From positions 1 to 54,287 of the forward strand of contig NZ_KE384057.1 in NCBI RefSeq assembly GCF_000423585.1: DNA of 54,287 bases, read 5' to 3'. A program made the position numbers and the translations under genes. Every line of letters starts with the position of its first letter. The stretch's first letter is position 1. The notes under the pieces were generated by a model, which was not told the origin of the DNA, made no database searches, and was given only the letters and a program-made list of their open reading frames with translations. This DNA comes from Salinimicrobium xinjiangense DSM 19287 (lineage in GTDB: Bacteria; Bacteroidota; Bacteroidia; Flavobacteriales; Flavobacteriaceae). Shown one piece after another: positions 8,083 to 16,886 of the stretch.

Positions 8083-8820
8083 TTATCGTTTAGTGATAGA
8101 TCCTGAACCCATAGTTTTAAAATCCTGTTTCTTTGGATTTCCACGGAATTCGATATCTCCCGAACCCGGGGTGCTCGCTTTCAGAGATTCTGAAGCGTAA
8201 ACCTGAATATCTCCCGAGCCCGTAACTACGGCCGAAACATGCTGACTTTTAAAATCAAAAGCGCTTATGTCTCCGGAGCCTGTAACCTTACAGTTAAAAT
8301 CTACCGAGCTTCCCGAAAGATCAATATCCCCCGATCCTGTGATGTTTGCAGAAGTAGTCTTCGCCTGTAGCGGAAGCTTTACGTTTCCTGAACCGGTTAT
8401 ATTGATCGAAAATTTATCTGATGTTACCATTTCTGAAGATCTTATATCTCCCGATCCGGTAAGGCTCAAACTTTCGATATCAGTAAAAGGAACGGTGATG
8501 GTGATATCATGATTTCGGGAGGGGTTCAGGGAATATCCCTTTTCTACAGAAATGTGTAGTTTTCCTCCTTTAACCTCAGTCACTATATGTTGCTGAAGGT
8601 TTTCTTCAGCTTCCACTTTGATATCGCCTTCCCTTCCCTTTACCAGAATAACATCCATGGAGCCGGTAAGGGCAACTCCGTCATAATCTGAAGTCGTTCG
8701 GGTTTGGGTTTGCATATTTCCGTTGCCTGTGATCTTCTTGGTTCCCTGCCACCACTGTGCCTGGGTTGCAGTCACAGAGATAAGAACAAGAAATAATGTC
8801 GTGAATATTTTTTTCATCAT
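8083..8820 (-). CDS. Head-GIN domain (DUF2807) secreted protein
   Basis: A 245-aa protein with a signal peptide (cleavage likely after ATQA). The body is a run of short beta repeats with the recurrent phrase TGSGD/TGSGN (at least eight copies), typical of DUF2807 auto-adhesin-like right-handed beta structures. The function in Flavobacteria is unknown; an envelope role is inferred from export. It is the last gene of the sigma factor operon; the gap to the gene upstream is 28 bp. Two ATG codons in tandem (8820 and 8817) are both usable starts. Confidence 0.88.
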   Translation of the reverse strand: MMKKIFTTLFLVLISVTATQAQWWQGTKKITGNGNMQTQTRTTSDYDGVALTGSMDVILVKGREGDIKVEAEENLQQHIVTEVKGGKLHISVEKGYSLNPSRNHDITITVPFTDIESLSLTGSGDIRSSEMVTSDKFSINITGSGNVKLPLQAKTTSANITGSGDIDLSGSSVDFNCKVTGSGDISAFDFKSQHVSAVVTGSGDIQVYASESLKASTPGSGDIEFRGNPKKQDFKTMGSGSITKR

Positions 8821-8848
8821 CCTGATTTTTAAAGTTTATTGATCGATT

Positions 8849-9943
8849 TTAGTTTACGAAGCTTACACTGCCATAGCTGGAATTAATTCTTATTCGGCCA
8901 CCGGTATTTTCAGTTCGGTAAAAGCCTTCATAATAATTGTCTGAGCCGCTTTGGTTTTGTTTGTTTAAAGTAAAGTTATTGTTATTAATTCCTTTAACAC
9001 CACCATATTCGGTTTTTACTTCAAAGCTAAAGGGAGCTTCTCTGTCATAGCCGATTTTTATTCCCGTGTAATCACTGTTGATGGTAAGCTCTTTTAAACC
9101 GGGCATTATCCTTTCAATATTCAGTGATCCATAGTCCATGTTGATGTCCAGGGAGCTGTAAACAAGTCCCAGTTTAATGCCCAGGTAATCCCCCTGCCCT
9201 TTAATATTTCTCATCCGGTCTACTTTCAGGGAACCATAATCGTTCCTGAAATTGAGATTCTCCACCTTCAGGAATTTTGAATCTGTATAATCTGCAGCAA
9301 GATCGATAGTTCCGGCTTCATCAATGGTAAATTCAGAATAGTCAGCATTAATTTTTGCACGTTTTACATATCCTATATTGCTGTTCCTGGTGTAGTCGAA
9401 ATTAATTTGATTGTTATTCCCATGTAATTCCCCAATAAGGATCCTGCCATAGTCACAGGAAATTTTCGCGTCACCCTGTAATTTGTCGAGGTTGATTTGG
9501 CCATAGTCGTTGGAGAGATCCACATGATTGGTTACCGGTGCTTTTACCCTGTAATTAATTTCCATATTTACATTATTGCCCCCTCCAAACAAGGCACTTA
9601 AAAAGGATCCACCTCTGGATTTTTCGAAAGTTGTTTTTGCAGAGACCTGTCCGCCACTCTGGTTAAAGAGTACATCTATTTCGCGAAGTTTCTGTTCTAC
9701 TTTTTCTTCATCATTTCCGTTGGTCTTTACGGTTACCTCGATCTCCACCCGGTTTTGGTCCCAGGTAACGATGTCAATATTACCGTAACTGTTATTGATC
9801 TTTAGCATATCATTGGCAGAGACATTAAACTCTTTCTTAACCCGCTTCTGTTTGGTGTATTTACCTTTAAAGTCTCCTTCGGCACATGCCACGGCCGGTG
9901 CAAGGAATAAAAGAAGAAAGGCTTTATATAATATTGTTTTCAT
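8849..9943 (-). CDS. Secreted beta-repeat protein, DUF4097-like
   Basis: A 364-aa exported protein with a signal peptide. After about residue 40 it is built of repeated beta-strand phrases such as NSYGNIDI, NDYGQINL, CDYGRILI, ADYSEFTI and MDYGSLNI, about every 18-22 residues, suggesting a solenoid. This matches the DUF4097/head-GIN type of adhesin-like fold. Its start overlaps the end of the upstream membrane protein gene by 20 bp, so translation is probably coupled. Confidence 0.83.
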   Translation of the reverse strand: MKTILYKAFLLLFLAPAVACAEGDFKGKYTKQKRVKKEFNVSANDMLKINNSYGNIDIVTWDQNRVEIEVTVKTNGNDEEKVEQKLREIDVLFNQSGGQVSAKTTFEKSRGGSFLSALFGGGNNVNMEINYRVKAPVTNHVDLSNDYGQINLDKLQGDAKISCDYGRILIGELHGNNNQINFDYTRNSNIGYVKRAKINADYSEFTIDEAGTIDLAADYTDSKFLKVENLNFRNDYGSLKVDRMRNIKGQGDYLGIKLGLVYSSLDINMDYGSLNIERIMPGLKELTINSDYTGIKIGYDREAPFSFEVKTEYGGVKGINNNNFTLNKQNQSGSDNYYEGFYRTENTGGRIRINSSYGSVSFVN

Positions 9944-10487
9944 GACTGGTATTGTTTAGGGTGTTTATATCATTTACTTTTTCAAGAACTATTTGTAACA
10001 GGTCAATTCTTTTTTGAAAATTGGAGATCATGGCGTAGATCACTCTCTTATCCTGTCCACTCTTGCCAAGATCTTTTTTTAACTTTTCATAATCTTTTTC
10101 AAGTATTTCCAGTTGATTGAGTGCATCGTTTATTACTGCTTCAGTTTCAGGTGTTTTTTGTTCCTGCAGGGCTGCCAGCTCTGTTCTTATTACCGAAGAG
10201 TAAAAATCCTGGGTTTGCTTCATTTCCGGAGAAACATTGGCCAGCTCCTGCCCTGTAGAGAAAGGATTGGAAATATCTCCCTGTATGAGAACAAAAGCCA
10301 GTAGGAAACTTGCTGCTATTGTCATTACGGGTCCCCACAGGGATATGATCCCGTTATGTTTTGCCTTTTTCTTTTGAGGTCGCTGTCTCAGCTTTTCCCG
10401 AAACCGCTCCTCATGTTTTACTGAAGGCTCTGCGGTGTCGAAATCCAGTCCTTCAAAAAGCTCTTTTAGGTCTTTATTAGTTTTCAT
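9924..10487 (-). CDS. Membrane protein, probable anti-sigma factor
   Basis: A 187-aa protein: about 45 charged cytoplasmic residues, one transmembrane helix at about 46-66 (IISLWGPVMTIAASFLLAFV), then an extracytoplasmic region of about 120 residues with long predicted helices that could form a coiled coil. Topology and position directly after an ECF sigma factor gene (11-bp overlap) suggest it binds and inhibits that sigma. No zinc-binding HxxxCxxC motif is present in the N-terminus, so it is not a ZAS-type anti-sigma. Function is inferred from context. Confidence 0.75.
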   Translation of the reverse strand: MKTNKDLKELFEGLDFDTAEPSVKHEERFREKLRQRPQKKKAKHNGIISLWGPVMTIAASFLLAFVLIQGDISNPFSTGQELANVSPEMKQTQDFYSSVIRTELAALQEQKTPETEAVINDALNQLEILEKDYEKLKKDLGKSGQDKRVIYAMISNFQKRIDLLQIVLEKVNDINTLNNTSHENNII

Positions 10488-11037
10488 AGCTCAGTAGTTT
10501 GGTGCGAAGGCTTTCTTTTGCCCTTGAAATTGTTGTTCTGCAATTGGCGTAGGTGATGTTGAGGATCTCACAGATCTCCTCATAGTCATAACCTTCGATT
10601 AAATGTAGCGTTAAGGCCACCCGGTAATTTTCTTTCAATGATTCCATGGTTTTAAGTATCATTTTCACTTTCGGGTTTTGCTCCTCTTCTTCTGAAGCTA
10701 TTCCTGCGCCTTCATCGGCAGCATGCTTGAACTGGTCATCGTATTGAACCTCCTGGTATCTGGTGTTTTTATTGTAAACACTAATACTATGGTTTACCAC
10801 GATCTTCTTCAGCCATGCTCCAAATGTGGAAGTACCTTCAAAGGAATTAAGTTTATCAAACGCCTTTAAAAAGCATTCCTGCATAATATCTTCAGCTTCA
10901 GCAGAATCTTTTACAATCCGCAGCGCCACGTTGTACATCGCTTTGCTGTACTTATTGTAAATCTTCATTTGAGCACGCTCGTCTCCACGACGGCATTTCT
11001 CCAAAAGCTCATCAATATGTGTGGTGGTTAGTGTCAA
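10477..11037 (-). CDS. ECF-type RNA polymerase sigma factor
   Basis: A 186-aa sigma-70 family protein with region 2 at about 20-90 (DIMQECFLKAF, STFGAWLKKI) and region 4 at about 125-180 (ENYRVALTLHLIEGYDYEEI and a helix-turn-helix ITYANCRTTISRAK). The start is probably the TTG at 11035-11037, since an in-frame TAA lies just upstream and no ATG occurs before residue 24. It heads a four-gene operon with a probable anti-sigma and two exported beta-repeat proteins, so the regulon likely concerns envelope stress (inference). Confidence 0.9.
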   Translation of the reverse strand: MTLTTTHIDELLEKCRRGDERAQMKIYNKYSKAMYNVALRIVKDSAEAEDIMQECFLKAFDKLNSFEGTSTFGAWLKKIVVNHSISVYNKNTRYQEVQYDDQFKHAADEGAGIASEEEEQNPKVKMILKTMESLKENYRVALTLHLIEGYDYEEICEILNITYANCRTTISRAKESLRTKLLSYEN

Positions 11038-11254
11038 AATATGAACGCTTTATAATAAAGATAGAGTGGAAGCTGAATTGTTACAGTTTTGGAAAAATTT
11101 CTTTTATTTTTTTTTATTGCCATGGCATAACAATTGAATTAATGCCTGAAGAATGTACTTTAAAAGCCTTTTTACTACTGAAAGTAAAGGTATTAAAGTA
11201 ACTTGTAAAATAATGATATAACAACTGCAGTGACAGTTTGACTTAAAAATAGAT

Positions 11255-13705
11255 ATGGGCAGAACAAAATTTACAAATCTTGACAGTCTGTCATTTCAGG
11301 GAATTGATGAAGATGCAGAATTAATCCCTCTAATGACCCCTGAAGATGAAGAAGAAATAAATAAAGAAGATCTACCAGAAATTTTACCAATCTTACCGCT
11401 TAGAAATACTGTGTTATTTCCGGGGGTGGTAATTCCAATCACGGCCGGTCGGGATACTTCAATTAAATTGATCAATGAAGCTAATAACGGAAGCAAGGTT
11501 ATTGGTGTGGTTTCTCAAAAGGATGAAAAAGTAGAAAATCCTACAGCAAAGGATATCAATCATATTGGAGTTGTAGCGAGGATCTTAAGAGTTCTCAAAA
11601 TGCCCGATGGTAATACTACTGTGATCATCCAGGGTAAGAAGCGCTTTGAGATAGATGAAGTGATCTCAGAAAAACCTTTTATGAAGGCGAAGATCATAGA
11701 GGTACCAGAAGCACGTCCTGCACAGGACAATGAAGAATTTAGTGCGATAATTGATTCTATTAAGGATCTTGCATTACAGATCATTAAGAATAGCCCGAAC
11801 ATTCCTTCTGAAGCTTCGTTTGCAATTCAAAATATTGAGAGCCCCTCGTTTCTTATCAATTTCGTTTCCTCAAACATGAACCTTTCTGTTGAGGAAAAAC
11901 AGAAGTTACTGGAAACAAATGATCTTAAGGATCGTGCTCTTGCTACGCTCAAGTTTATGAATATGGAATATCATAAGCTGGAGCTTAAAAATGATATTCA
12001 GAGCAGAGTGCAGAGTGATATGAGCCAGCAACAACGCGAGTATTTTCTGCATCAGCAAATGAAGACGATCCAGGAGGAGCTTGGCGGAGTTTCACATGAA
12101 GGCGAAGTAGAAGAAATGCGGGCCAGGGCCAAAAAGAAGAAATGGCCTGAGGATGTTAAGGAGCATTTCAACAAAGAGTTATCCAAAATGCAGCGGATGA
12201 ATCCGCAGGTGGCGGAATATTCTATTCAGCGAAATTACCTGGACCTATTCCTTGACCTTCCGTGGAATGAATTCAGCAAGGATAAATTTGATCTTAAACG
12301 GGCACAGCGTATTCTTGACCGTGATCATTATGGTTTGGAGGATGTCAAGGAAAGAATTATAGAATATTTAGCTGTTCTTAAGATAAGGAACGACATGAAA
12401 TCGCCTATCCTCTGTCTGTACGGCCCTCCGGGAGTTGGTAAAACCAGCCTGGGTCGTTCTATAGCCGAAGCCCTGGGAAGAGAATATGTTCGTATTTCGC
12501 TTGGCGGTTTAAGGGATGAGGCAGAGATTAGAGGACACAGAAAGACCTATATAGGAGCGATGCCGGGGAGAATTGTGCAGTCTCTTAAAAAAGCGGGAAC
12601 AAGCAATCCTGTATTCGTATTGGATGAAATAGATAAACTAAGCATTGGACACAGTGGAGATCCTTCTTCAGCTTTACTTGAAGTATTGGATCCTGAGCAG
12701 AACAGTGAATTCCATGATAATTTCCTGGAAATGCCTTTTGATCTTTCCAAAGTCATGTTTATTGCCACGGCTAATAATCTGTCGCCCATTCAGCCGGCAT
12801 TGAGAGACCGAATGGAGATCATCAATGTGAATGGATATACCATTGAAGAGAAAGTGGAGATCGCCAAACAGCATTTGCTTCCGAAGCAATTGAAGGAACA
12901 CGGATTAACCAAGGAGCATCTTAAAATAGGAAAGAAGCAACTGGAAAAGATCGTGGAAGGATATACCAGGGAATCTGGAGTTAGAAGCCTTGAAAAACAG
13001 GTGGCAAAAATGGTGCGACATGCGGCCAAGAATATTGCCATGGAAGAAAAATACAATATCAAGGTAACCGAAGCAGATATTGTAGACGTACTGGGAAGTC
13101 CTAAACTGGAGCGGGATAAATACGAGGATAATGAAACTGCAGGGGTCGTAACCGGCCTTGCCTGGACCCAGGTGGGAGGAGATATTTTGTTTATTGAATC
13201 CATACTTTCAAAAGGTAAAGGAACCTTGAATATCACAGGGAACCTGGGTAAGGTGATGAAAGAATCGGCCACCATCGCTCTGGAATATATTAAAGGAAAC
13301 GCCGAAGAACTTGGAATAGATCCCGAGGTAATGGATAAGTATAATGTACATATTCACGTACCCGAAGGAGCTACTCCAAAGGATGGACCCAGTGCCGGGA
13401 TCACCATGCTCACCTCGCTGGTTTCCCTCTTTACTCAGAAAAAGGTGAAGAAGAGCATAGCCATGACCGGAGAGATCACTCTACGCGGAAAGGTATTGCC
13501 GGTTGGCGGGATCAAAGAAAAGATCCTGGCAGCAAAAAGGGCACATGTCAAAGAAATTATCCTGAGCGAAGAAAACCGCAGAGACATAAAAGAGATAAAA
13601 GAGGACTATTTAAAAGGACTTACCTTCCACTATGTCAAAGAAATGGGAGAAGTCATTAAACTCGCCATTCTTGATGAGAAGGTAAAGAATCCGAAGAAAC
13701 TATAA
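11255..13705 (+). CDS. lon: ATP-dependent protease La (Lon)
   Basis: Cytoplasmic AAA+ serine protease that degrades misfolded and regulatory proteins. The 816-aa protein has the N-terminal LAN domain (about 40-240), the AAA+ module with Walker A GPPGVGKT (390-397) and Walker B FVLDEID, and the C-terminal protease domain with catalytic Ser713 in PKDGPSAG and the lysine of GGIKEK (about 756). The 40-residue acidic N-terminal extension ahead of LPILPLRN is common in Bacteroidota. A strong terminator follows, so lon is monocistronic. Confidence 0.98.
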   Translation: MGRTKFTNLDSLSFQGIDEDAELIPLMTPEDEEEINKEDLPEILPILPLRNTVLFPGVVIPITAGRDTSIKLINEANNGSKVIGVVSQKDEKVENPTAKDINHIGVVARILRVLKMPDGNTTVIIQGKKRFEIDEVISEKPFMKAKIIEVPEARPAQDNEEFSAIIDSIKDLALQIIKNSPNIPSEASFAIQNIESPSFLINFVSSNMNLSVEEKQKLLETNDLKDRALATLKFMNMEYHKLELKNDIQSRVQSDMSQQQREYFLHQQMKTIQEELGGVSHEGEVEEMRARAKKKKWPEDVKEHFNKELSKMQRMNPQVAEYSIQRNYLDLFLDLPWNEFSKDKFDLKRAQRILDRDHYGLEDVKERIIEYLAVLKIRNDMKSPILCLYGPPGVGKTSLGRSIAEALGREYVRISLGGLRDEAEIRGHRKTYIGAMPGRIVQSLKKAGTSNPVFVLDEIDKLSIGHSGDPSSALLEVLDPEQNSEFHDNFLEMPFDLSKVMFIATANNLSPIQPALRDRMEIINVNGYTIEEKVEIAKQHLLPKQLKEHGLTKEHLKIGKKQLEKIVEGYTRESGVRSLEKQVAKMVRHAAKNIAMEEKYNIKVTEADIVDVLGSPKLERDKYEDNETAGVVTGLAWTQVGGDILFIESILSKGKGTLNITGNLGKVMKESATIALEYIKGNAEELGIDPEVMDKYNVHIHVPEGATPKDGPSAGITMLTSLVSLFTQKKVKKSIAMTGEITLRGKVLPVGGIKEKILAAKRAHVKEIILSEENRRDIKEIKEDYLKGLTFHYVKEMGEVIKLAILDEKVKNPKKL

Positions 13706-13721
13706 AGTTGAGATTCGCAAA

Positions 13722-13746
13722 AGCCCCGGAAGTTCCGGGGCTCTTT
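13722..13746 (+). terminator. Terminator after lon
   Basis: Stem AGCCCCGG (13722-13729) with CCGGGGCT (13735-13742), loop AAGTT (stem extendable inward), followed by CTTTGTTT. GC-rich stem plus U-rich tail. Confidence 0.85.
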
Positions 13747-13795
13747 GTTTAAAAGCTTTTTCTTTTAAAGCCGCTCTAATTGTTTATTTTTGGAG

Positions 13796-13822
13796 GGTGT
13801 CAAAAAGGCCATTTTTGGCACC
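13796..13822. repeat. Short imperfect palindrome GGTGTCAAAAA...TTTTTGGCACC
   Basis: The clearest full copy of the dispersed element: GGTG-T-CAAAAA, spacer GGCCA, TTTTTG-G-CACC. It lies between the lon terminator and cmk (ATG 13862), in the probable cmk leader or promoter. Related copies are at 3163, 8028, 24002, 27489 and 28222. Confidence 0.6.
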
Positions 13823-13861
13823 TGTTTATTTCCGGCATTTCAGCCGGCACAACCGTATTTT

Positions 13862-14554
13862 ATGACAAAAAAGATCACCATTGCGATAGACGGATTTTCA
13901 TCTACAGGTAAAAGTACCGTAGCAAAACAACTGGCAAAGGAGTTGGGTTATGTTTATGTAGATACCGGGGCCATGTATCGTGCCGTTACCTTATACGCTC
14001 TCCGGAAAAAGTACATTTTTGATGATCATTTTGATAAAAATGCGTTAATAGCTGAACTTCCGCTAATCCGCTTAAAATTTATCTTTAATCCTGAAGTGGG
14101 GTTTGGAGAGATGTATCTTAACGATGAAAAGGTAGAGAAGGAGATAAGGCAAATGGAGGTTTCCCAATATGTAAGTAAGGTGGCTGCAGTACCCGAGGTG
14201 CGGGAAATGCTGGTAGCTCAACAGCAGGAAATGGGTAAAGAGAAAGGCATAGTGATGGATGGCCGGGATATTGGAACTGTAGTGTTTCCCGAGGCTGAAC
14301 TTAAGATATTCATGACCGCCAGTGCACAGGAAAGAGCACAGCGTCGCTATAAAGAGCTGAGTGAAAGAGGAGAGGAAGTCACCTATAAGGAAGTGTTGGA
14401 AAATGTCGAGGAAAGAGACCATCTGGACACTACAAGAAAAGATTCTCCACTGGTAAAAGCTAAAGACGCAAAGGAAATTGATAATTCTCACCTTACGCTA
14501 ACCGGGCAATTCGAAAAGATTCTGGAGCTTTACAATGCTACAATTAGCAACTAG
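13862..14554 (+). CDS. cmk: Cytidylate kinase
   Basis: Phosphorylates CMP and dCMP with ATP. The 230-aa protein has the P-loop GFSSTGKST near 11-19, DTGAMYRA near 34-41, the DGRDIGT motif for CMP binding near 138-144, and the DSPL/lid region near 195. The frame is open upstream to 13790, but the ATG at 13862 (MTKKITIAID) matches the family start and leaves the palindrome at 13796 non-coding. Cmk often precedes rpsA in bacteria; here the two are separated by a repeat block. Confidence 0.97.
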   Translation: MTKKITIAIDGFSSTGKSTVAKQLAKELGYVYVDTGAMYRAVTLYALRKKYIFDDHFDKNALIAELPLIRLKFIFNPEVGFGEMYLNDEKVEKEIRQMEVSQYVSKVAAVPEVREMLVAQQQEMGKEKGIVMDGRDIGTVVFPEAELKIFMTASAQERAQRRYKELSERGEEVTYKEVLENVEERDHLDTTRKDSPLVKAKDAKEIDNSHLTLTGQFEKILELYNATISN

Positions 14555-14560
14555 TAAGCA

Positions 14561-14611
14561 CCAATTTACAAATTCCAAATTCCAATATCTCTAATTTGAA
14601 GATTTGAAGAT
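14561..14611. repeat. Heptamer-period array after cmk
   Basis: Starting 6 bp after the cmk stop, the sequence runs in 7-nt steps: CCAATTT, ACAAATT, CCAAATT, CCAATAT, CTCTAAT, TTGAAGA, TTTGAAG. It is degenerate but keeps phase for about seven units. Confidence 0.65.
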
Positions 14612-14624
14612 GGGCCCAATCTCT

Positions 14625-14650
14625 GTCCCGTAGGGACAAAATATTGGTAG
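14625..14650. repeat. GTCCC-TAG-GGGAC palindrome with ATATTGGTAG arm
   Basis: GTCCCGTAGGGAC (14625-14637) followed by AAAATATTGGTAG. In reverse this reads CTACCAATATTTTGTCCC, almost the same as CTACCAATATTTCGCCCC at 20234-20251. The two loci therefore carry members of one repeat family, one with GTCCC and one with GCCCC palindromic tips. Confidence 0.65.
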
Positions 14651-14690
14651 AAGCCCAAGTCCCCAAGTCCCCAAGTCCCCAAGTCCCAAA
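14651..14690. repeat. Octamer array CCCCAAGT
   Basis: Four AAGT blocks at 14657, 14665, 14673 and 14681 give an exact 8-nt period, then decay. This is the only block of the set with period 8 rather than 7. Confidence 0.8.
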
Positions 14691-14717
14691 TTCCTCCTGA
14701 TAATTGTTTATTGTTCA

Positions 14718-14748
14718 TTGGTAATTGTTGAAATAAGTTGTATTTTTG
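14718..14748 (+). promoter_or_regulatory. rpsA promoter, Bacteroidota type
   Basis: TTG (14718-14720), 20-nt spacer, TATTTTTG (14741-14748), an exact match to the TTG-N19/21-TAnnTTTG consensus of the phylum. Transcription would start near 14755, leaving a leader of about 115 nt before the rpsA ATG. Confidence 0.65.
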
Positions 14749-14754
14749 CGCTCC

Positions 14755-14870
14755 TTTTAGCAATAGGTCGGAAGACTAAAAGGGTTGAAAATCAATATTA
14801 TAAACACTTCTGTGTTCTTTTATTGCTCACATCTTCCGGAAGAATACAGGATACAAATTAATTATCAGCA
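14755..14870 (+). promoter_or_regulatory. Structured rpsA leader, candidate autoregulatory element
   Basis: Two 7-nt complementary pairs interleave: AGCAATA (14759-14765) with TATTGCT (14821-14827), and CGGAAGA (14769-14775) with TCTTCCG (14832-14838). This order gives a pseudoknot topology rather than nested stems. A small hairpin AACAC-TTCT-GTGTT (14803-14816) sits inside, and the second 3' arm lies in the palindrome TCTTCCGGAAGA. S1 represses its own translation in proteobacteria; similar control here is an inference. Confidence 0.4.
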
Positions 14871-16730
14871 ATGGCTGAAGAAAACAAAAATCAAGAAGTT
14901 CAGGGTTCTGAAAACGCTGAAATTCAACCTGTAGCGGGTATGGAGACTCAATCTCAACCTGATGCAGAAGTACAGCAACAAGATCCTGAGCAGTTCTTAA
15001 AGGAATTCAACTGGCACAACTACGAAGAGGGAATTGATCCTATCGACGATCAAAAGCTGGAAGAATTTGAGAAGCTTGTAGCAGAAAATTTCGTTGACAC
15101 TTTACATGATGAAGTAGTTACCGGAAAAGTGATCAACCTTACAGATCGTGATGCGATCATCGACATTAATGCAAAAAGTGAAGGTGTAATCTCTCTTAAC
15201 GAGTTCCGTTACAACCCAGATCTTAAAGTTGGAGATGAGGTAGAAGTATTGATCGATGTACGTGAAGATGCTACAGGACAGTTGATCCTTTCTCACCGTA
15301 AGGCCCGTGTTATTATGGCATGGGATCGTGTTAACAAAGCACATGATGAAAGCCTTATCGTGAATGGATACGTGAAATGCCGCACAAAAGGTGGTATGAT
15401 CGTAGACGTATTTGGTATTGAAGCATTCCTTCCTGGTTCACAGATCGATGTGAAACCAATCAGGGATTACGATGCATACGTTGGAAAAACAATGGAATTT
15501 AAAGTTGTGAAGATCAACCACGAATTCAAGAACGTTGTTGTTTCTCACAAAGCGCTTATCGAAGCCGATATCGAAGAGCAGAAAAAAGAAATTATCGGGC
15601 AGCTTGAAAAAGGTCAGGTACTTGAAGGTACTGTTAAGAACATTACTTCTTACGGTGTATTCGTTGATCTTGGAGGTGTTGACGGACTTATCCACATTAC
15701 AGACCTTAGCTGGTCTCGTATCAACCACCCGAATGAGATCGTTGAGCTTGATCAAAAACTGAATGTTGTTATCCTTGACTTTGATGAGGCTAAAACTAGA
15801 ATTCAGTTAGGTCTTAAGCAGCTTAGCAAACACCCATGGGAAGCTCTTGACGAGAACCTTAAAGTTGGTGATAAAGTAAAAGGTAAAGTAGTTGTGATCG
15901 CAGATTACGGTGCATTTATCGAAGTTGCCGAAGGTGTTGAAGGTCTTATCCACGTTTCTGAAATGTCATGGAGTACTCACCTGCGCTCAGCTCAGGACTT
16001 CGTGAATGTTGGAGATGAGGTTGAAGCTCAGATCCTTACTTTAGATCGTGAAGACAGAAAAATGTCTCTTGGTATCAAGCAATTGACTCCAGATCCATGG
16101 ACTGACATCACTTCTAAGTATCCTGTAGGTTCAAGACACACAGGTATCGTTCGTAACTTCACTAACTTCGGAGTATTCGTAGAACTAGAAGAAGGAATCG
16201 ACGGACTTATCTATATCTCAGACCTTTCATGGACTAAGAAGATCAAACATCCATCAGAATTTACTAACGTAGGTGATAAGCTTGAGGTTGTAGTTCTTGA
16301 GCTTGATGTTGAAGGCCGTAAATTGAGCCTTGGTCATAAGCAAACTGAGTCTAACCCCTGGGATAAATACGAAACTGAATTCGCTGTAGGAACTACTCAC
16401 ACAGCTGCAATTACAGAGATCGTTGACAAAGGTGCAACTATTGACTTTAATGAAGATATCACTGCATTCGTGCCACAACGTCACCTTGAGAAAGAAGACG
16501 GAAGCAAACTGAAGCAGGGAGAAACTGCAGAATTCCAGATCATTGAGTTCAACAAAGAATTCAAGAGAGTGGTAGCATCTCACACTGCTATTCACAAGGA
16601 AGAGGAGCAGCAAATTGTAAAGCAGGCTCAGAAAAAAGCCGCTACGCAACAAGCGCAAAGCAGCACCACTATGGGTGATGTAAACTCCGAACTTCAGGCG
16701 TTGAAAGATAGAATGGAAGGAAAATCATAA
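14871..16730 (+). CDS. rpsA: 30S ribosomal protein S1
   Basis: RNA-binding protein that delivers mRNA to the 30S subunit. The 619-aa product has six S1 (OB-fold) domains at roughly 80-145, 160-230, 247-317, 332-402, 417-487 and 502-572; the middle repeats show the GVFVDLGGVDGLIH and GAFIEVAEGVEGLIH signature. The first 75 residues are acidic and Gln-rich, and the tail is Ala/Gln/Lys-rich, as in other Bacteroidota. Codon use is strongly biased, as expected for a highly expressed gene. It has its own promoter and terminator. Confidence 0.98.
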   Translation: MAEENKNQEVQGSENAEIQPVAGMETQSQPDAEVQQQDPEQFLKEFNWHNYEEGIDPIDDQKLEEFEKLVAENFVDTLHDEVVTGKVINLTDRDAIIDINAKSEGVISLNEFRYNPDLKVGDEVEVLIDVREDATGQLILSHRKARVIMAWDRVNKAHDESLIVNGYVKCRTKGGMIVDVFGIEAFLPGSQIDVKPIRDYDAYVGKTMEFKVVKINHEFKNVVVSHKALIEADIEEQKKEIIGQLEKGQVLEGTVKNITSYGVFVDLGGVDGLIHITDLSWSRINHPNEIVELDQKLNVVILDFDEAKTRIQLGLKQLSKHPWEALDENLKVGDKVKGKVVVIADYGAFIEVAEGVEGLIHVSEMSWSTHLRSAQDFVNVGDEVEAQILTLDREDRKMSLGIKQLTPDPWTDITSKYPVGSRHTGIVRNFTNFGVFVELEEGIDGLIYISDLSWTKKIKHPSEFTNVGDKLEVVVLELDVEGRKLSLGHKQTESNPWDKYETEFAVGTTHTAAITEIVDKGATIDFNEDITAFVPQRHLEKEDGSKLKQGETAEFQIIEFNKEFKRVVASHTAIHKEEEQQIVKQAQKKAATQQAQSSTTMGDVNSELQALKDRMEGKS

Positions 16731-16755
16731 TCCGGAAATTTTTCTGAATAATTCA

Positions 16756-16787
16756 AACCTCCTTAGGCAACTAAGGAGGTTTTTTTA
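16756..16787 (+). terminator. Terminator after rpsA
   Basis: Stem AACCTCCTTAG (16756-16766) with CTAAGGAGGTT (16771-16781), GCAA loop, then a run of T (16780-16786). A textbook intrinsic terminator. Confidence 0.92.
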
Positions 16788-16886
16788 TACCTTTTTACTG
16801 TCTAATGGCCATCGTCATTCAGACAAATATTAAATCTGAAGTTCCCTACCTTCAACAACAAACCAACCAACTGAAAACGTAAGACT

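Noticed and set aside
14566-14763. A 65-aa minus-strand ORF downstream of cmk
   Set aside because: It lies in the heptamer/octamer repeat block and the rpsA promoter, and encodes a low-complexity repeat peptide (LGTWGLGDLG).
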